Source of the DNA: Reichenbachiella carrageenanivorans
GTDB lineage: Bacteria > Bacteroidota > Bacteroidia > Cytophagales > Cyclobacteriaceae
Reading direction: 5' to 3'
Assembly (NCBI RefSeq): GCF_025639805.1
Contig: NZ_CP106735.1
Span: 1,800,001 to 1,864,000, forward strand
DNA length: 64,000 bases
Positions 52,686 through 60,574 of this stretch are shown in pieces. The notes under the pieces are model-generated. The model was not told the origin of the DNA. It searched no databases and worked only from the letters and a program-made list of their open reading frames with translations. Position numbers and translations under genes: made by a program. How positions within the stretch are numbered: position 1 is the first letter of the stretch; the number at the start of each line of letters is the position of its first letter.

Positions 52686-52716
52686 TAAAATTAAGGTGTA
52701 AATAGCTGGCAACAAA
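52686..52716 (-). promoter_or_regulatory. Promoter of the DUF1599 gene
   Basis: On the minus strand TTTG (52713-52716), exactly 19 nt and TAATTTTA (52686-52693) match the consensus apart from the last base. It lies 32 bp before the GTG start. Confidence 0.58.
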
Positions 52717-52799
52717 TTATTTCATGATATAATCCATGAGTGATACCGTTCAGGTATAGGTGCAAAACGGAGTGTCAAAGTTTAATACTCAATACGAGA

Positions 52800-53645
52800 A
52801 TGAAAGAGTCAAAATTCATCAATATAAAAGGCAAACTCATGGCCCTGTCTTCACCAAAAGTAATGGGTATTGTAAATCTAACTGCTGATTCATTCTACGA
52901 CGGAGGGAAGATCAAATCTGATCAAGACCTGCTGACCAAAGTGGAAGGAATGATGAGGGACGGGGTAGATATTTTAGATATAGGCGCCTACTCTAGTAGA
53001 CCAGGGGCTACTGATATCCCGATGCGTGAGGAGTGGGATGCTGCCGTTTCTGGAATCGACCTGATATTGGATCGTTTTCCAGAGGCTATTATCTCCATAG
53101 ATACTTTTCGAGCTACCGTAGCGAAGGGGGCCTTAGAGCATGGCGCTTGCATAGTCAACGACATTTCTGGTGGTAGTCTGGATCAGGGAATGTTCGACGT
53201 GATTGAGTCTACCAATGTGCCCTATATTATGATGCACATGAGAGGTAACCCTCAAACCATGGCCAATCTTACGGACTACGATCACTTGGTTTCAGATATT
53301 ATTGATTATTTTAATGAAAAGGTTGCTGCACTAAGAAAAAGAGGAGTTAAAGACATAATTATTGATCCAGGTTTTGGTTTTGCAAAGACTAAAGAGCAGA
53401 ATTTCGAGTTGTTAGATAAGTTGGAACTGCTTAATATGGTAGGTGTACCGATGCTGTGCGGAGTGTCGCGCAAGTCGATGATATCCAAAGAACTGGATGT
53501 ATCGCCAGACGAAGCACTCAATGGCACTACTGCACTTAATATGGCCTGCCTAATGAAAGGGGCGAGTATGTTAAGAGTTCATGATGTAAAAGAGGCCAAA
53601 GAGACAATTCAATTGTTTGAAGCCATGACAAAAAGTAAAAAATGA
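52800..53645 (+). CDS. folP: Dihydropteroate synthase
   Basis: FolP condenses 6-hydroxymethyl-dihydropterin pyrophosphate with p-aminobenzoate in folate synthesis and is the sulfonamide target. The 281-aa protein has MGIVNLTADSFYDGG, ILDIGAYSSRPGA, ISIDTF, VNDISGG, MHMRGNPQTM, IIDPGFGFAKT and GVSRKSM, all family signatures. The ATG at 52800 gives the expected N-terminus; the frame opens twenty codons earlier. Its stop codon overlaps the cdaA start by 4 nt (ATGA), so the two are coupled. Confidence 0.96.
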   Translation: MKESKFINIKGKLMALSSPKVMGIVNLTADSFYDGGKIKSDQDLLTKVEGMMRDGVDILDIGAYSSRPGATDIPMREEWDAAVSGIDLILDRFPEAIISIDTFRATVAKGALEHGACIVNDISGGSLDQGMFDVIESTNVPYIMMHMRGNPQTMANLTDYDHLVSDIIDYFNEKVAALRKRGVKDIIIDPGFGFAKTKEQNFELLDKLELLNMVGVPMLCGVSRKSMISKELDVSPDEALNGTTALNMACLMKGASMLRVHDVKEAKETIQLFEAMTKSKK

Positions 53646-54556
53646 TATTAGGATTTCAAATAGGGTTTTTAGAAATCGGTTGGGTAGATGTTTTTGACAT
53701 CCTGTTCGTCAGTTTCTTCTTGTATCATGTTTACAAACTGATGAAAGGTAGTGTAGCCATTAAGATTTTCTTGGGCTTTCTGTTTCTCTATTTGATCTAC
53801 TTGGTGGTGAAAGCCGTAGATATGGAACTGCTCAGTATTATTTTGGGGCAGTTTATGGGCGTAGGAGTTATTGCGGTTATTGTTTTGTTTCAGCAAGAAA
53901 TTAGAAAATTTTTGTTGCTTCTGGGCAAAACCACCGTATTCGAAGAGGGCAATATTTTGAAAAATGTCCAGCATTTTTTTCATGAAAAGTATGACAAAAA
54001 CCACTTGGATGTATCGCCTATTATCGACGGAATCAAAAATATGGCGGGCTCAAACACAGGGGCACTGATTGTCTTTTCAAGAAGTTCAGAACTTAAGTTT
54101 TTTGCGGATTCAGGAGATAGGCTCGAAGCTAAAATATCCAAACGTCTCATCATGGCGATATTCAATAAGCATTCCCCGTTGCATGATGGAGCCATTATCA
54201 TCAATAACAATCGGATAGTAGCAGCCAGGTGTATTTTGCCAGTTTCGGAGCGTGACGATATACCTGCGCAGTATGGTTTGAGACATCGAGCAGCTTTAGG
54301 GATGTCTGAGACTACAGACTCGTTGGTCGTGATTGTGTCTGAAGAGACTGGTCAGCTTACGGTAGCTCGTGGTGGTTCGTTTGAGCACAATCTCTCTACG
54401 CAGGAAGTACGTGCCCGAATCAACGAATACTTGAGCAACCTAGATGATACGAAGAACGAAAGCTTAATGACCAAGGCCATCAAGCCAGATCAAAAAGAGA
54501 AAATAAGTAAAAAAGACGCTAAAGAATCTTCTAAGCAAGAGCTGCCTGTCGACTAA
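53642..54556 (+). CDS. cdaA: Diadenylate cyclase CdaA
   Basis: CdaA makes the second messenger c-di-AMP from two ATP. The 304-aa protein has three N-terminal membrane helices (about 12-90) and a DAC domain (about 110-265) with both catalytic motifs: PLHDGAIII and YGLRHRAALG. A charged lysine-rich tail follows. It is the second gene of a folP-cdaA operon, an arrangement I associate with Bacteroidota. No c-di-AMP phosphodiesterase or YbbR regulator lies in the window. Confidence 0.95.
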   Translation: MILGFQIGFLEIGWVDVFDILFVSFFLYHVYKLMKGSVAIKIFLGFLFLYLIYLVVKAVDMELLSIILGQFMGVGVIAVIVLFQQEIRKFLLLLGKTTVFEEGNILKNVQHFFHEKYDKNHLDVSPIIDGIKNMAGSNTGALIVFSRSSELKFFADSGDRLEAKISKRLIMAIFNKHSPLHDGAIIINNNRIVAARCILPVSERDDIPAQYGLRHRAALGMSETTDSLVVIVSEETGQLTVARGGSFEHNLSTQEVRARINEYLSNLDDTKNESLMTKAIKPDQKEKISKKDAKESSKQELPVD

Positions 54557-54577
54557 TCAAAATGTCAATTCTTAGTT

Positions 54578-54608
54578 TTAGGTTTTGAATAACAATTCCC
54601 TACTTTTG
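54578..54608 (+). promoter_or_regulatory. Putative promoter of the DUF4293 gene
   Basis: TACTTTTG (54601-54608) matches the -7 element. The -33 position 19 nt upstream reads TTAG in place of TTTG. It lies 18 bp before the start codon. Confidence 0.42.
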
Positions 54609-54626
54609 CCAAAATTTTAAGGTGTT

Positions 54627-55118
54627 ATGATACAAAGAATTCAGTCTATATTTTTATTTCTAGTGGCAGCCAGTATGATTGGCATGCTATTTTTTCCTGT
54701 TTGGAATAAGCTAGATGGAGAAAAGAGCGAGTTGGTGGAATTGACCGCATTCAAATTCACCCACACCAAAAAAGACATTGAAACTGGCGAAATTGCTACG
54801 ATTTCAGAAGGTCAGACTTTCTATATCGCTATCCTTGCCATTATGGCTGCTGGTTTGGCTCTGTATTCCATATCTAAGTTCAACAACCGATTGCTTCAAA
54901 TGAAGTTAGGTGCACTCAATTCACTTTTTATGGGTGGAGTCATGGGATTGATCGTGTACCATGTCTATCAGGCAGAGGCGCTGATTGCCCCCACGCAGCA
55001 GGGCAACTACCTATTTGCTTTCTATTTAGGTGTATCCGCTTTACTCTTTAATTTACTTTCCAATAGATTCATTCGTAGAGATGAAAAACTGGTAAGGTCT
55101 GCAGATCGTATCCGATAA
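54627..55118 (+). CDS. DUF4293 membrane protein
   Basis: The 163-aa protein has four membrane helices in the DUF4293 pattern: MIQRIQSIFLFLVAASMIGM at the N-terminus, then a short outside loop, YIAILAIMAAGLALYSISKF, LNSLFMGGVMGLIVYHVY and YLFAFYLGVSALLFNLL. A short basic tail with NRFIRRDEKLVRSADRIR follows. The family is specific to Bacteroidota and its role is unknown. It stands alone between cdaA and htpG with its own probable promoter. Confidence 0.88.
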   Translation: MIQRIQSIFLFLVAASMIGMLFFPVWNKLDGEKSELVELTAFKFTHTKKDIETGEIATISEGQTFYIAILAIMAAGLALYSISKFNNRLLQMKLGALNSLFMGGVMGLIVYHVYQAEALIAPTQQGNYLFAFYLGVSALLFNLLSNRFIRRDEKLVRSADRIR

Positions 55119-55200
55119 TATTTCTTCTAGAAGCTTTCCCAAAGTTTTCAGGTCTTTGGGGAAAATAAAGACGCTATCCTGTCAAAAAATCTTAATCCGC

Positions 55201-55213
55201 TGACATCCTGTCA
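55201..55213. promoter_or_regulatory. TGACA-N3-TGTCA dyad upstream of htpG
   Basis: The 13-bp dyad TGACATCCTGTCA lies about 100 bp before the htpG start and some 15 bp upstream of TATACGGTTTGG. A second CCTGTCA occurs at 55178-55184. From memory, similar dyads occur before heat-shock genes in Bacteroidota, so a heat-shock regulatory site is inferred. Confidence 0.42.
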
Positions 55214-55309
55214 CGGATTTCTTTTTTATACGGTTTGGAATGACGTTTGATAACAGCCCATCATCGGATCAATCCGTTCAAACTTTAATTCATTAAATAA
55301 AAATATATC

Positions 55310-57193
55310 ATGCAAGAGAAAGGTAATATTTCGATTCATACCGAGAATATTTTCCCCATCATCAAGAAGTTTTTATACTCTGATCACGAAATATTCTTGA
55401 GAGAACTAGTGTCTAACGCAGTAGATGCTTCGCAGAAACTGAAACAACTGTCCGGTATGGGCGAATACAAAGGCGAGTTGGGCGAACTGAGAGTGGAGGT
55501 GAGTTTTGACGAAAAAGCGAAAACCATCACTATATCTGACAAGGGTATCGGGCTGACGGCTGATGAAATCAAAAAATATATCAATCAAATTGCATTTTCA
55601 GGAGCAACGGAGTTTGTAGAAAAATACAAAGACAAAGGCGACGAGCAGCAAATCATTGGTCATTTTGGGTTGGGTTTTTACTCTGCATTTATGGTGGCAG
55701 ACAAAGTGGAAATCAATTCATTGTCTTATCAAGAAGGTGCTGAGTCAGCTAACTGGATTTGTGATGGTAGTACTGAATTTGAAATCAAACCAGGAGACAG
55801 AACTGAGCGTGGTACCGATATTATCCTGCACATCAACGAGGAGTCTGCAGAGTTTTTGAATCAAGCCAGGCTGCAAGGCATCTTGACGAAGTATTGCAAG
55901 TTTTTACCTGTAGAGATCAAATTTGGTGAGAAAGACGAAAGTGTAAAGGATGGTGAAGACAAAGATGGTAAGCCTCAATACAAGACTGTAAAGAAGGACA
56001 ACATCATCAACAATCCTTCTCCTCTATGGACAAAGTCTCCTTCAGAGCTTAAAGATGAAGATTACTTGGCATTTTATAGAGAGTTGTACCCATTCTCAGA
56101 AGAGCCATTATTCTGGATTCATTTGAATGTAGATTACCCATTCAACCTTACAGGGGTACTTTATTTCCCTAAGGTAAAAAATGAATTAGAGCTGCAGAAA
56201 AATAAAATACAATTGTATTCACGCCAAGTGTTTATCACTGACGAAGTGAAAGATGTAGTGCCTGAATTTTTGATGCTGCTACATGGTGTGATAGACTCTC
56301 CAGACATTCCTCTCAATGTGTCTAGAAGCTTCTTGCAGGCCGACGGTGCAGTAAAGAAAATCAACACTTACATTACCAAAAAAGTGGCCGATAAATTGTC
56401 TGAGCTGTTCAAAAAAGACAGAAAAGTTTTTGAAGACAAGTGGGACAATATTGGTTTGTTTGTGAAGTACGGCATGCTCAGCGATGAGAAGTTTTACGAC
56501 AAAGCCAAAGACTTTGCGTTGTTACAAAACACAGATGGAGAGTGCTTTACTTTCGATGAGTACAAAGAAAAAGTTTCAGTTCTTCAAAAAGACAAAGACG
56601 ACAACTTAGTCTACTTGTATGCTACAGATCCAGCAAAGCAGCATGCATTCATCGAGTCTGTCAAAAACAAAACGTATGATGTGTTGAAGTTTGATGGGCC
56701 GTTGGATAGCCATTTCATTGGCACGCTAGAGCACAAATTGGAAAAGACGCAATTGAAACGTGTAGATGCAGAGACGGTAGACAAACTGATTGACAAAGAT
56801 GAAAAGGTAGAATCTGTACTTTCAGACAAAGAAAAAGAAACTGCCAAGACGCTTTTCGAAAAGGCTATCGATGACAAAAACTCTACAGTAAATGTGGAAT
56901 CGTTGGCGGCGGATGATATGCCAGTGATCGTGACCATGCCTGAGTTTATGCGTAGAATGAAGGATATGCAGAAGCAAGGAGGTGGCGGTATGATGATGAT
57001 GGGCGATATGCCAGATCAGTATACCGTGGCAGTAAATGCCAACCACCCGTTGATTGCGAAGATATTGAAGACAGAAAACAATGAGCAACTGGCTCGTCAG
57101 GCATATGACCTAGCGCTCTTGTCGCAGGGCTTGCTAGAAGGAGCAGCTTTGACTAGTTTTATCAAGCGATCTGTAGCCATTAGTGCTGAGTAA
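55310..57193 (+). CDS. htpG: Molecular chaperone HtpG (Hsp90)
   Basis: HtpG is the bacterial Hsp90, an ATP-driven folding chaperone. The 627-aa protein has the GHKL ATPase domain (about 1-235) with FLRELVSNAVDASQKL, DKGIGLTADEI and GHFGLGFYSAFMVADKV. The middle domain (about 260-490) has the LYSRQVFITDEVKDVVPEFL segment, and the C-terminal dimerisation domain follows. Length matches the E. coli protein. A TGACA-N3-TGTCA dyad upstream may control heat induction. A hairpin terminator follows. Confidence 0.97.
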   Translation: MQEKGNISIHTENIFPIIKKFLYSDHEIFLRELVSNAVDASQKLKQLSGMGEYKGELGELRVEVSFDEKAKTITISDKGIGLTADEIKKYINQIAFSGATEFVEKYKDKGDEQQIIGHFGLGFYSAFMVADKVEINSLSYQEGAESANWICDGSTEFEIKPGDRTERGTDIILHINEESAEFLNQARLQGILTKYCKFLPVEIKFGEKDESVKDGEDKDGKPQYKTVKKDNIINNPSPLWTKSPSELKDEDYLAFYRELYPFSEEPLFWIHLNVDYPFNLTGVLYFPKVKNELELQKNKIQLYSRQVFITDEVKDVVPEFLMLLHGVIDSPDIPLNVSRSFLQADGAVKKINTYITKKVADKLSELFKKDRKVFEDKWDNIGLFVKYGMLSDEKFYDKAKDFALLQNTDGECFTFDEYKEKVSVLQKDKDDNLVYLYATDPAKQHAFIESVKNKTYDVLKFDGPLDSHFIGTLEHKLEKTQLKRVDAETVDKLIDKDEKVESVLSDKEKETAKTLFEKAIDDKNSTVNVESLAADDMPVIVTMPEFMRRMKDMQKQGGGGMMMMGDMPDQYTVAVNANHPLIAKILKTENNEQLARQAYDLALLSQGLLEGAALTSFIKRSVAISAE

Positions 57194-57216
57194 TTAGGAG
57201 ATCATGAAATAATATG

Positions 57217-57250
57217 ATAGCCGTGGGTGAAAACTCACGGCTATTTTTAT
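57217..57250 (+). terminator. Terminator after htpG
   Basis: ATAGCCGTG (57217-57225) pairs with CACGGCTAT (57236-57244), extended by GT/AC with one mismatch, and is followed by TTTTATT. Confidence 0.88.
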
Positions 57251-57338
57251 TGCTAGCAATTCAATGTTTTTTATTTCCACGCATCTTTATAGCTTTGGAT
57301 TTGGCAACGAATCAAAAAACACTTCGTACCATAATTAT

Positions 57339-58163
57339 ATGACGATGCACATCATTAAATATAGTCTATTCTTTTTACTGCTGACTCCCCTAACGGTGGT
57401 CGTAGGTCAAGACTATTCCGAAGACGATGCTTTTGAGACGCAATATGAAAAACCACTGACCGTGGATCTTGATGCTAAAGATCCAGAAGATGTCATTGAG
57501 ATTAAAAAGAAGAAACCTAAGCGTAATGTGTTTTATGGTAAGAAAACGCGGAAAGGCTTTACTCGTCAGGGCTTTGGAGGTAATACAGTGACGGAACTAT
57601 TTACAGTATTGAAGACCTATGAGGATCCTCTGCCATATGTAAGAGACGTGTATTGGTATGACTATAGAAAAAGAAAAATAATTAACTCTAGAAAAGTAGA
57701 TAAGCCCAATGCGGGTATCCTACATGGTCCATACAAGAAGATGGTTGGAGATCAGGTAATCGAGGAAGGGATATTTTTTATGGGGACTAAGCATGGCCGG
57801 TGGTCATCTTGGAACAAATACAACATCCTACAATCCAAAGAAAAATACTACAAGGGCTGGCCCAAAGAGTCGCTCGTGGCTTATCACAACAAAGAGAAAA
57901 AGGAACTTGAAGAGATCATCCCAGTGCACTTTGGGGAGAAGGAAGGTAATTATTACGCGTTTCATAAAAGCGGAAACATAGCAGCTGTAGGAGAATATCA
58001 CTTTGATCACAAAGTGGGGCTCTGGCGAGAATATTATGATATCAGAAATCGCAGAAAGCGAGAGGTCGTTTATTCAAAAGACCCATTCGATGATGAATTT
58101 AAGCCATACATTATTCGTGAGTGGGACAACCGAGGCAAGCTCATCTACGAGCGAAAAGAGTAA
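57339..58163 (+). CDS. Secreted MORN_2-like protein
   Basis: The 274-aa protein has a signal peptide (MTMHIIKYSLFFLLLTPLTV) and an acidic, then lysine-rich segment (about 30-75). The C-terminal region contains three or four degenerate MORN_2 units: GTKHGRWSSWNKYNILQSKE, GNYYAFHKSGNIAAVGEYHF and HKVGLWREYYD. The frame starts 25 codons earlier, but the ATG at 57339 puts the signal peptide first. It is the third MORN_2-type protein in the window and has the fewest repeats. Function is unknown. It ends 7 bp from the convergent aldehyde dehydrogenase gene. Confidence 0.82.
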   Translation: MTMHIIKYSLFFLLLTPLTVVVGQDYSEDDAFETQYEKPLTVDLDAKDPEDVIEIKKKKPKRNVFYGKKTRKGFTRQGFGGNTVTELFTVLKTYEDPLPYVRDVYWYDYRKRKIINSRKVDKPNAGILHGPYKKMVGDQVIEEGIFFMGTKHGRWSSWNKYNILQSKEKYYKGWPKESLVAYHNKEKKELEEIIPVHFGEKEGNYYAFHKSGNIAAVGEYHFDHKVGLWREYYDIRNRRKREVVYSKDPFDDEFKPYIIREWDNRGKLIYERKE

Positions 58164-58170
58164 GCTTTTG

Positions 58171-59580
58171 CTAAAACCACTTGATTAAAAAATTGACAGC
58201 CCATTTTTTAAATCCACTGTAAGGGGGATAAAATAGCAGTGCATTGGTCAGGCCTATACGCTGATGGAGCACAGATTTTAGATTGGAAAACTCCATAAAC
58301 CCAAACCGCCCGTGAGACTTGCCTATACCGCTATGATTTACCCCACCAAAAGGTAGGTTAGGGTGAGCATATTGTACCACCACATCGTTGATCACCATGG
58401 TGCCAGCTGAAGTAGCGCTGCCGATTCTTTTTTTCATGCGATTGCTTTTGGTGAAGAGATAGAGCGAGAGCGGCTTGTCATTTTGGTTAATATGGTCGAT
58501 GACCTGATTCATATCATGATACACCTTCATAGGCATGATCGGCCCGAAAATCTCTTCTTGCCAGAGGCGGTTAGTTTCATCTATATTAGATAGTAAGGTG
58601 GGTTCGATGTATTTTTCTGCGGCGTTGTGATCGCCACCAAACTCCACCTTGGCTCCCGAATCTAAAGCTTCTTTTAGCATGTCTACCAGCCTATGGGCAT
58701 GGCTTTCATTCACGAGTCGAGAGTAGTCATGAGTATGAGCCATTCCTTCACTTTTACTGTCAAACATTTGTGCTATATATTTTTTGGCAGACGCCACAAA
58801 TGAGTCTTTTACCTTGTCGCTGATAAAAATATAATCTGGTGCGATACAGGTCTGACCGTTGTTGGTGAATCGGCCCCAAACGATTTTTTTAGCAGCATCG
58901 TCTGGATTGGCTGTTTCGTCTATGATTACGGGAGACTTTCCGCCAAGTTCTAAGGTGACAGAGCTGAGGTTTTTGGCCGCAGCTGCCATGATAATCTTGC
59001 CTACTTGCGTACTGCCAGTGAAAAAGATATGATCGAAGGGTAGCTCCAGTAGAGCGGATGTTTCGGGTATGCCTCCTTGTATCACTGTGACGAGGCTAGG
59101 CTCGAAAACGTCTTCTACCATTTCTTGGATGAGTTGGGAAGTGACGGGTGTGTGTTCGGATGGTTTGAGTATAGCTGTGTTGCCAGCGGCGATACATGAC
59201 ACCAGTGGGCTGCCTACTAGGTTGAATGGAAAATTCCAAGGGGCAATGATGAGACAAGCACCTTTAGGCTCGGGTTGTATTTTGGCAGAGGTGCCGAGAT
59301 AAGTCATGCCAGGCGAAACCCGTTTGGGTCGTGCCCAGCTGTTTAAATGGCTTAGTGCATCGTTGATTTCTGTAGTGACCGTGAATATTTCGGTGATGTC
59401 CGTGTCTGTGTCTGATTTGCGCAGATCGGCATGCAGTGCGGCGCGAATTTTCTCCTTATTGTTTAGTATCCAGGTCTTCAAGGATTTTAGCCGTTTTCGG
59501 CGATGCTCTAGAGATTCGGTGCGTAGCTCTAAGCTCTTTTTTTTATGAAGATCAAAAATGGTTTGGAACTGATTTGCCAT
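58171..59580 (-). CDS. Aldehyde dehydrogenase (class 3 type, C-terminal membrane tail)
   Basis: The 469-aa enzyme oxidises aldehydes to carboxylic acids with NAD(P)+. It has PWNFPFNLVGSPLVSCIAAG, KPSEHTPVTS, FTGSTQVGKIIM, the general base in TLELGGKSPVIID and the nucleophile in NNGQTCIAPDYIF. It lacks the N-terminal extension of class 1/2 enzymes. The C-terminus has a hydrophobic stretch (NALLFYPPYSGFKKWAVNFL) like the membrane anchor of fatty aldehyde dehydrogenases, so long-chain aldehydes from membrane lipids are a likely substrate. This would fit the hydroxylase at 13472, but the genes are far apart. Confidence 0.93.
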   Translation of the reverse strand: MANQFQTIFDLHKKKSLELRTESLEHRRKRLKSLKTWILNNKEKIRAALHADLRKSDTDTDITEIFTVTTEINDALSHLNSWARPKRVSPGMTYLGTSAKIQPEPKGACLIIAPWNFPFNLVGSPLVSCIAAGNTAILKPSEHTPVTSQLIQEMVEDVFEPSLVTVIQGGIPETSALLELPFDHIFFTGSTQVGKIIMAAAAKNLSSVTLELGGKSPVIIDETANPDDAAKKIVWGRFTNNGQTCIAPDYIFISDKVKDSFVASAKKYIAQMFDSKSEGMAHTHDYSRLVNESHAHRLVDMLKEALDSGAKVEFGGDHNAAEKYIEPTLLSNIDETNRLWQEEIFGPIMPMKVYHDMNQVIDHINQNDKPLSLYLFTKSNRMKKRIGSATSAGTMVINDVVVQYAHPNLPFGGVNHSGIGKSHGRFGFMEFSNLKSVLHQRIGLTNALLFYPPYSGFKKWAVNFLIKWF

Positions 59581-59666
59581 TTGGGGGTGTGTTTAATTCT
59601 GGTTGAGAAAGATAATGAAGACTAGCCAGATTTATTTCGGAATTGACTTTTGCCACTGATTTTAAT

Positions 59667-59690
59667 AGGTAAAAAACGTATTTTTCACCT
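59667..59690. promoter_or_regulatory. 24-bp imperfect palindrome in a divergent intergenic region
   Basis: The arms AGGTaAAAAA and TTTTTcACCT surround a CGTA centre. The dyad lies between the divergently transcribed aldehyde dehydrogenase and transglutaminase-like genes, about 90-100 bp from each start. It could be an operator for one or both. Confidence 0.35.
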
Positions 59691-59788
59691 AAAACCCTTT
59701 CCATTATCCTAAAAGGCTGTTTTTTGCTAGTCTTTTTAGTAACAATAACGTAATATTAAAGTAACATTTAATACATGAGTAAATCAAT

Positions 59789-60574
59789 ATGAAAAAAATC
59801 CTCATTGGACTGGTACTTTTGACCTTGCATGCGACGACCTCGCAGGCCACGGGTGACAAGTATTTGTCTAGTGATACGAAGCTTGGATTATTTATTAGAT
59901 CAGAGTTCGATGACCTCTCTCCAGAAGAGGTTTTGGCCTACGAGCAAAACTATGCCGTGCTATTGACGAAGCTCAAAGAGAAGCAAAAATTGTACAAATC
60001 GGATGCTGCTTTTTTAAAACATGTATTCTATACTGTGCACCGTAAAATGTTAGGTGAATACGAGCAGTATGTCACGTTCAGTGAAATTTTTAAGAAGGAG
60101 AAAAAATACGATTGTGTTACGGGTACTGCTATGTTTGCTTTGGTATTGGATGAATTGGGCGTCAGTTATGAAGTGCATGAAACGGATTATCATGTGTATC
60201 TGGTTGCCTTTGCAGGGGGTAAAGAATATTTATTTGAATCTACAGACCCGCTAAATGGTTTTGCATGGGAGCCTAAAGAGATAGCGGAAAGGAGAATGTT
60301 TGTTAATGAAGAGTCTATCCGGATCAATACCAAACTCGCTATGTCAGGTTTGGCCAGCGATGATGTAGACCTTCAAGGGGCCACTTATATAGACAATGTT
60401 GTGGACTTGCGTCAGCTAGCGGGTTTGCACTATTACAATCAGGCACTCAAGCATTTTAACAATAACGATCTGCGAGATGCTTATCGAATGATCATTATTG
60501 CCCAAGGAATCTATCCTACGCCGAGAATTAAAGGAGCGAGTGCCTTTATGTTTGCGGCGGCCTTCGAGGATTAA
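59789..60574 (+). CDS. Secreted transglutaminase-like protein
   Basis: The 261-aa protein has a signal peptide (about 1-20) and a transglutaminase-like core. The triad is C109 in KYDCVTGTAMFALVLDELGV, H135 in ETDYHVYLV and D153 in EYLFESTDP, with spacing normal for bacterial TGL domains. The C-terminal 50 residues have a TPR-like pair of helices (LHYYNQALKHFNNNDLRDAY). Enzymes of this fold act as peptidases or amidases, or bind peptides. The substrate here is unknown. The 3' end overlaps the convergent SNF2 gene by 4 nt. Confidence 0.82.
   Translation: MKKILIGLVLLTLHATTSQATGDKYLSSDTKLGLFIRSEFDDLSPEEVLAYEQNYAVLLTKLKEKQKLYKSDAAFLKHVFYTVHRKMLGEYEQYVTFSEIFKKEKKYDCVTGTAMFALVLDELGVSYEVHETDYHVYLVAFAGGKEYLFESTDPLNGFAWEPKEIAERRMFVNEESIRINTKLAMSGLASDDVDLQGATYIDNVVDLRQLAGLHYYNQALKHFNNNDLRDAYRMIIIAQGIYPTPRIKGASAFMFAAAFED

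Noticed and set aside
55130..55165. Hairpin CCCAAAG/CTTTGGG after the DUF4293 gene as a terminator
   Set aside because: No T-run follows on either strand, so it is not called.
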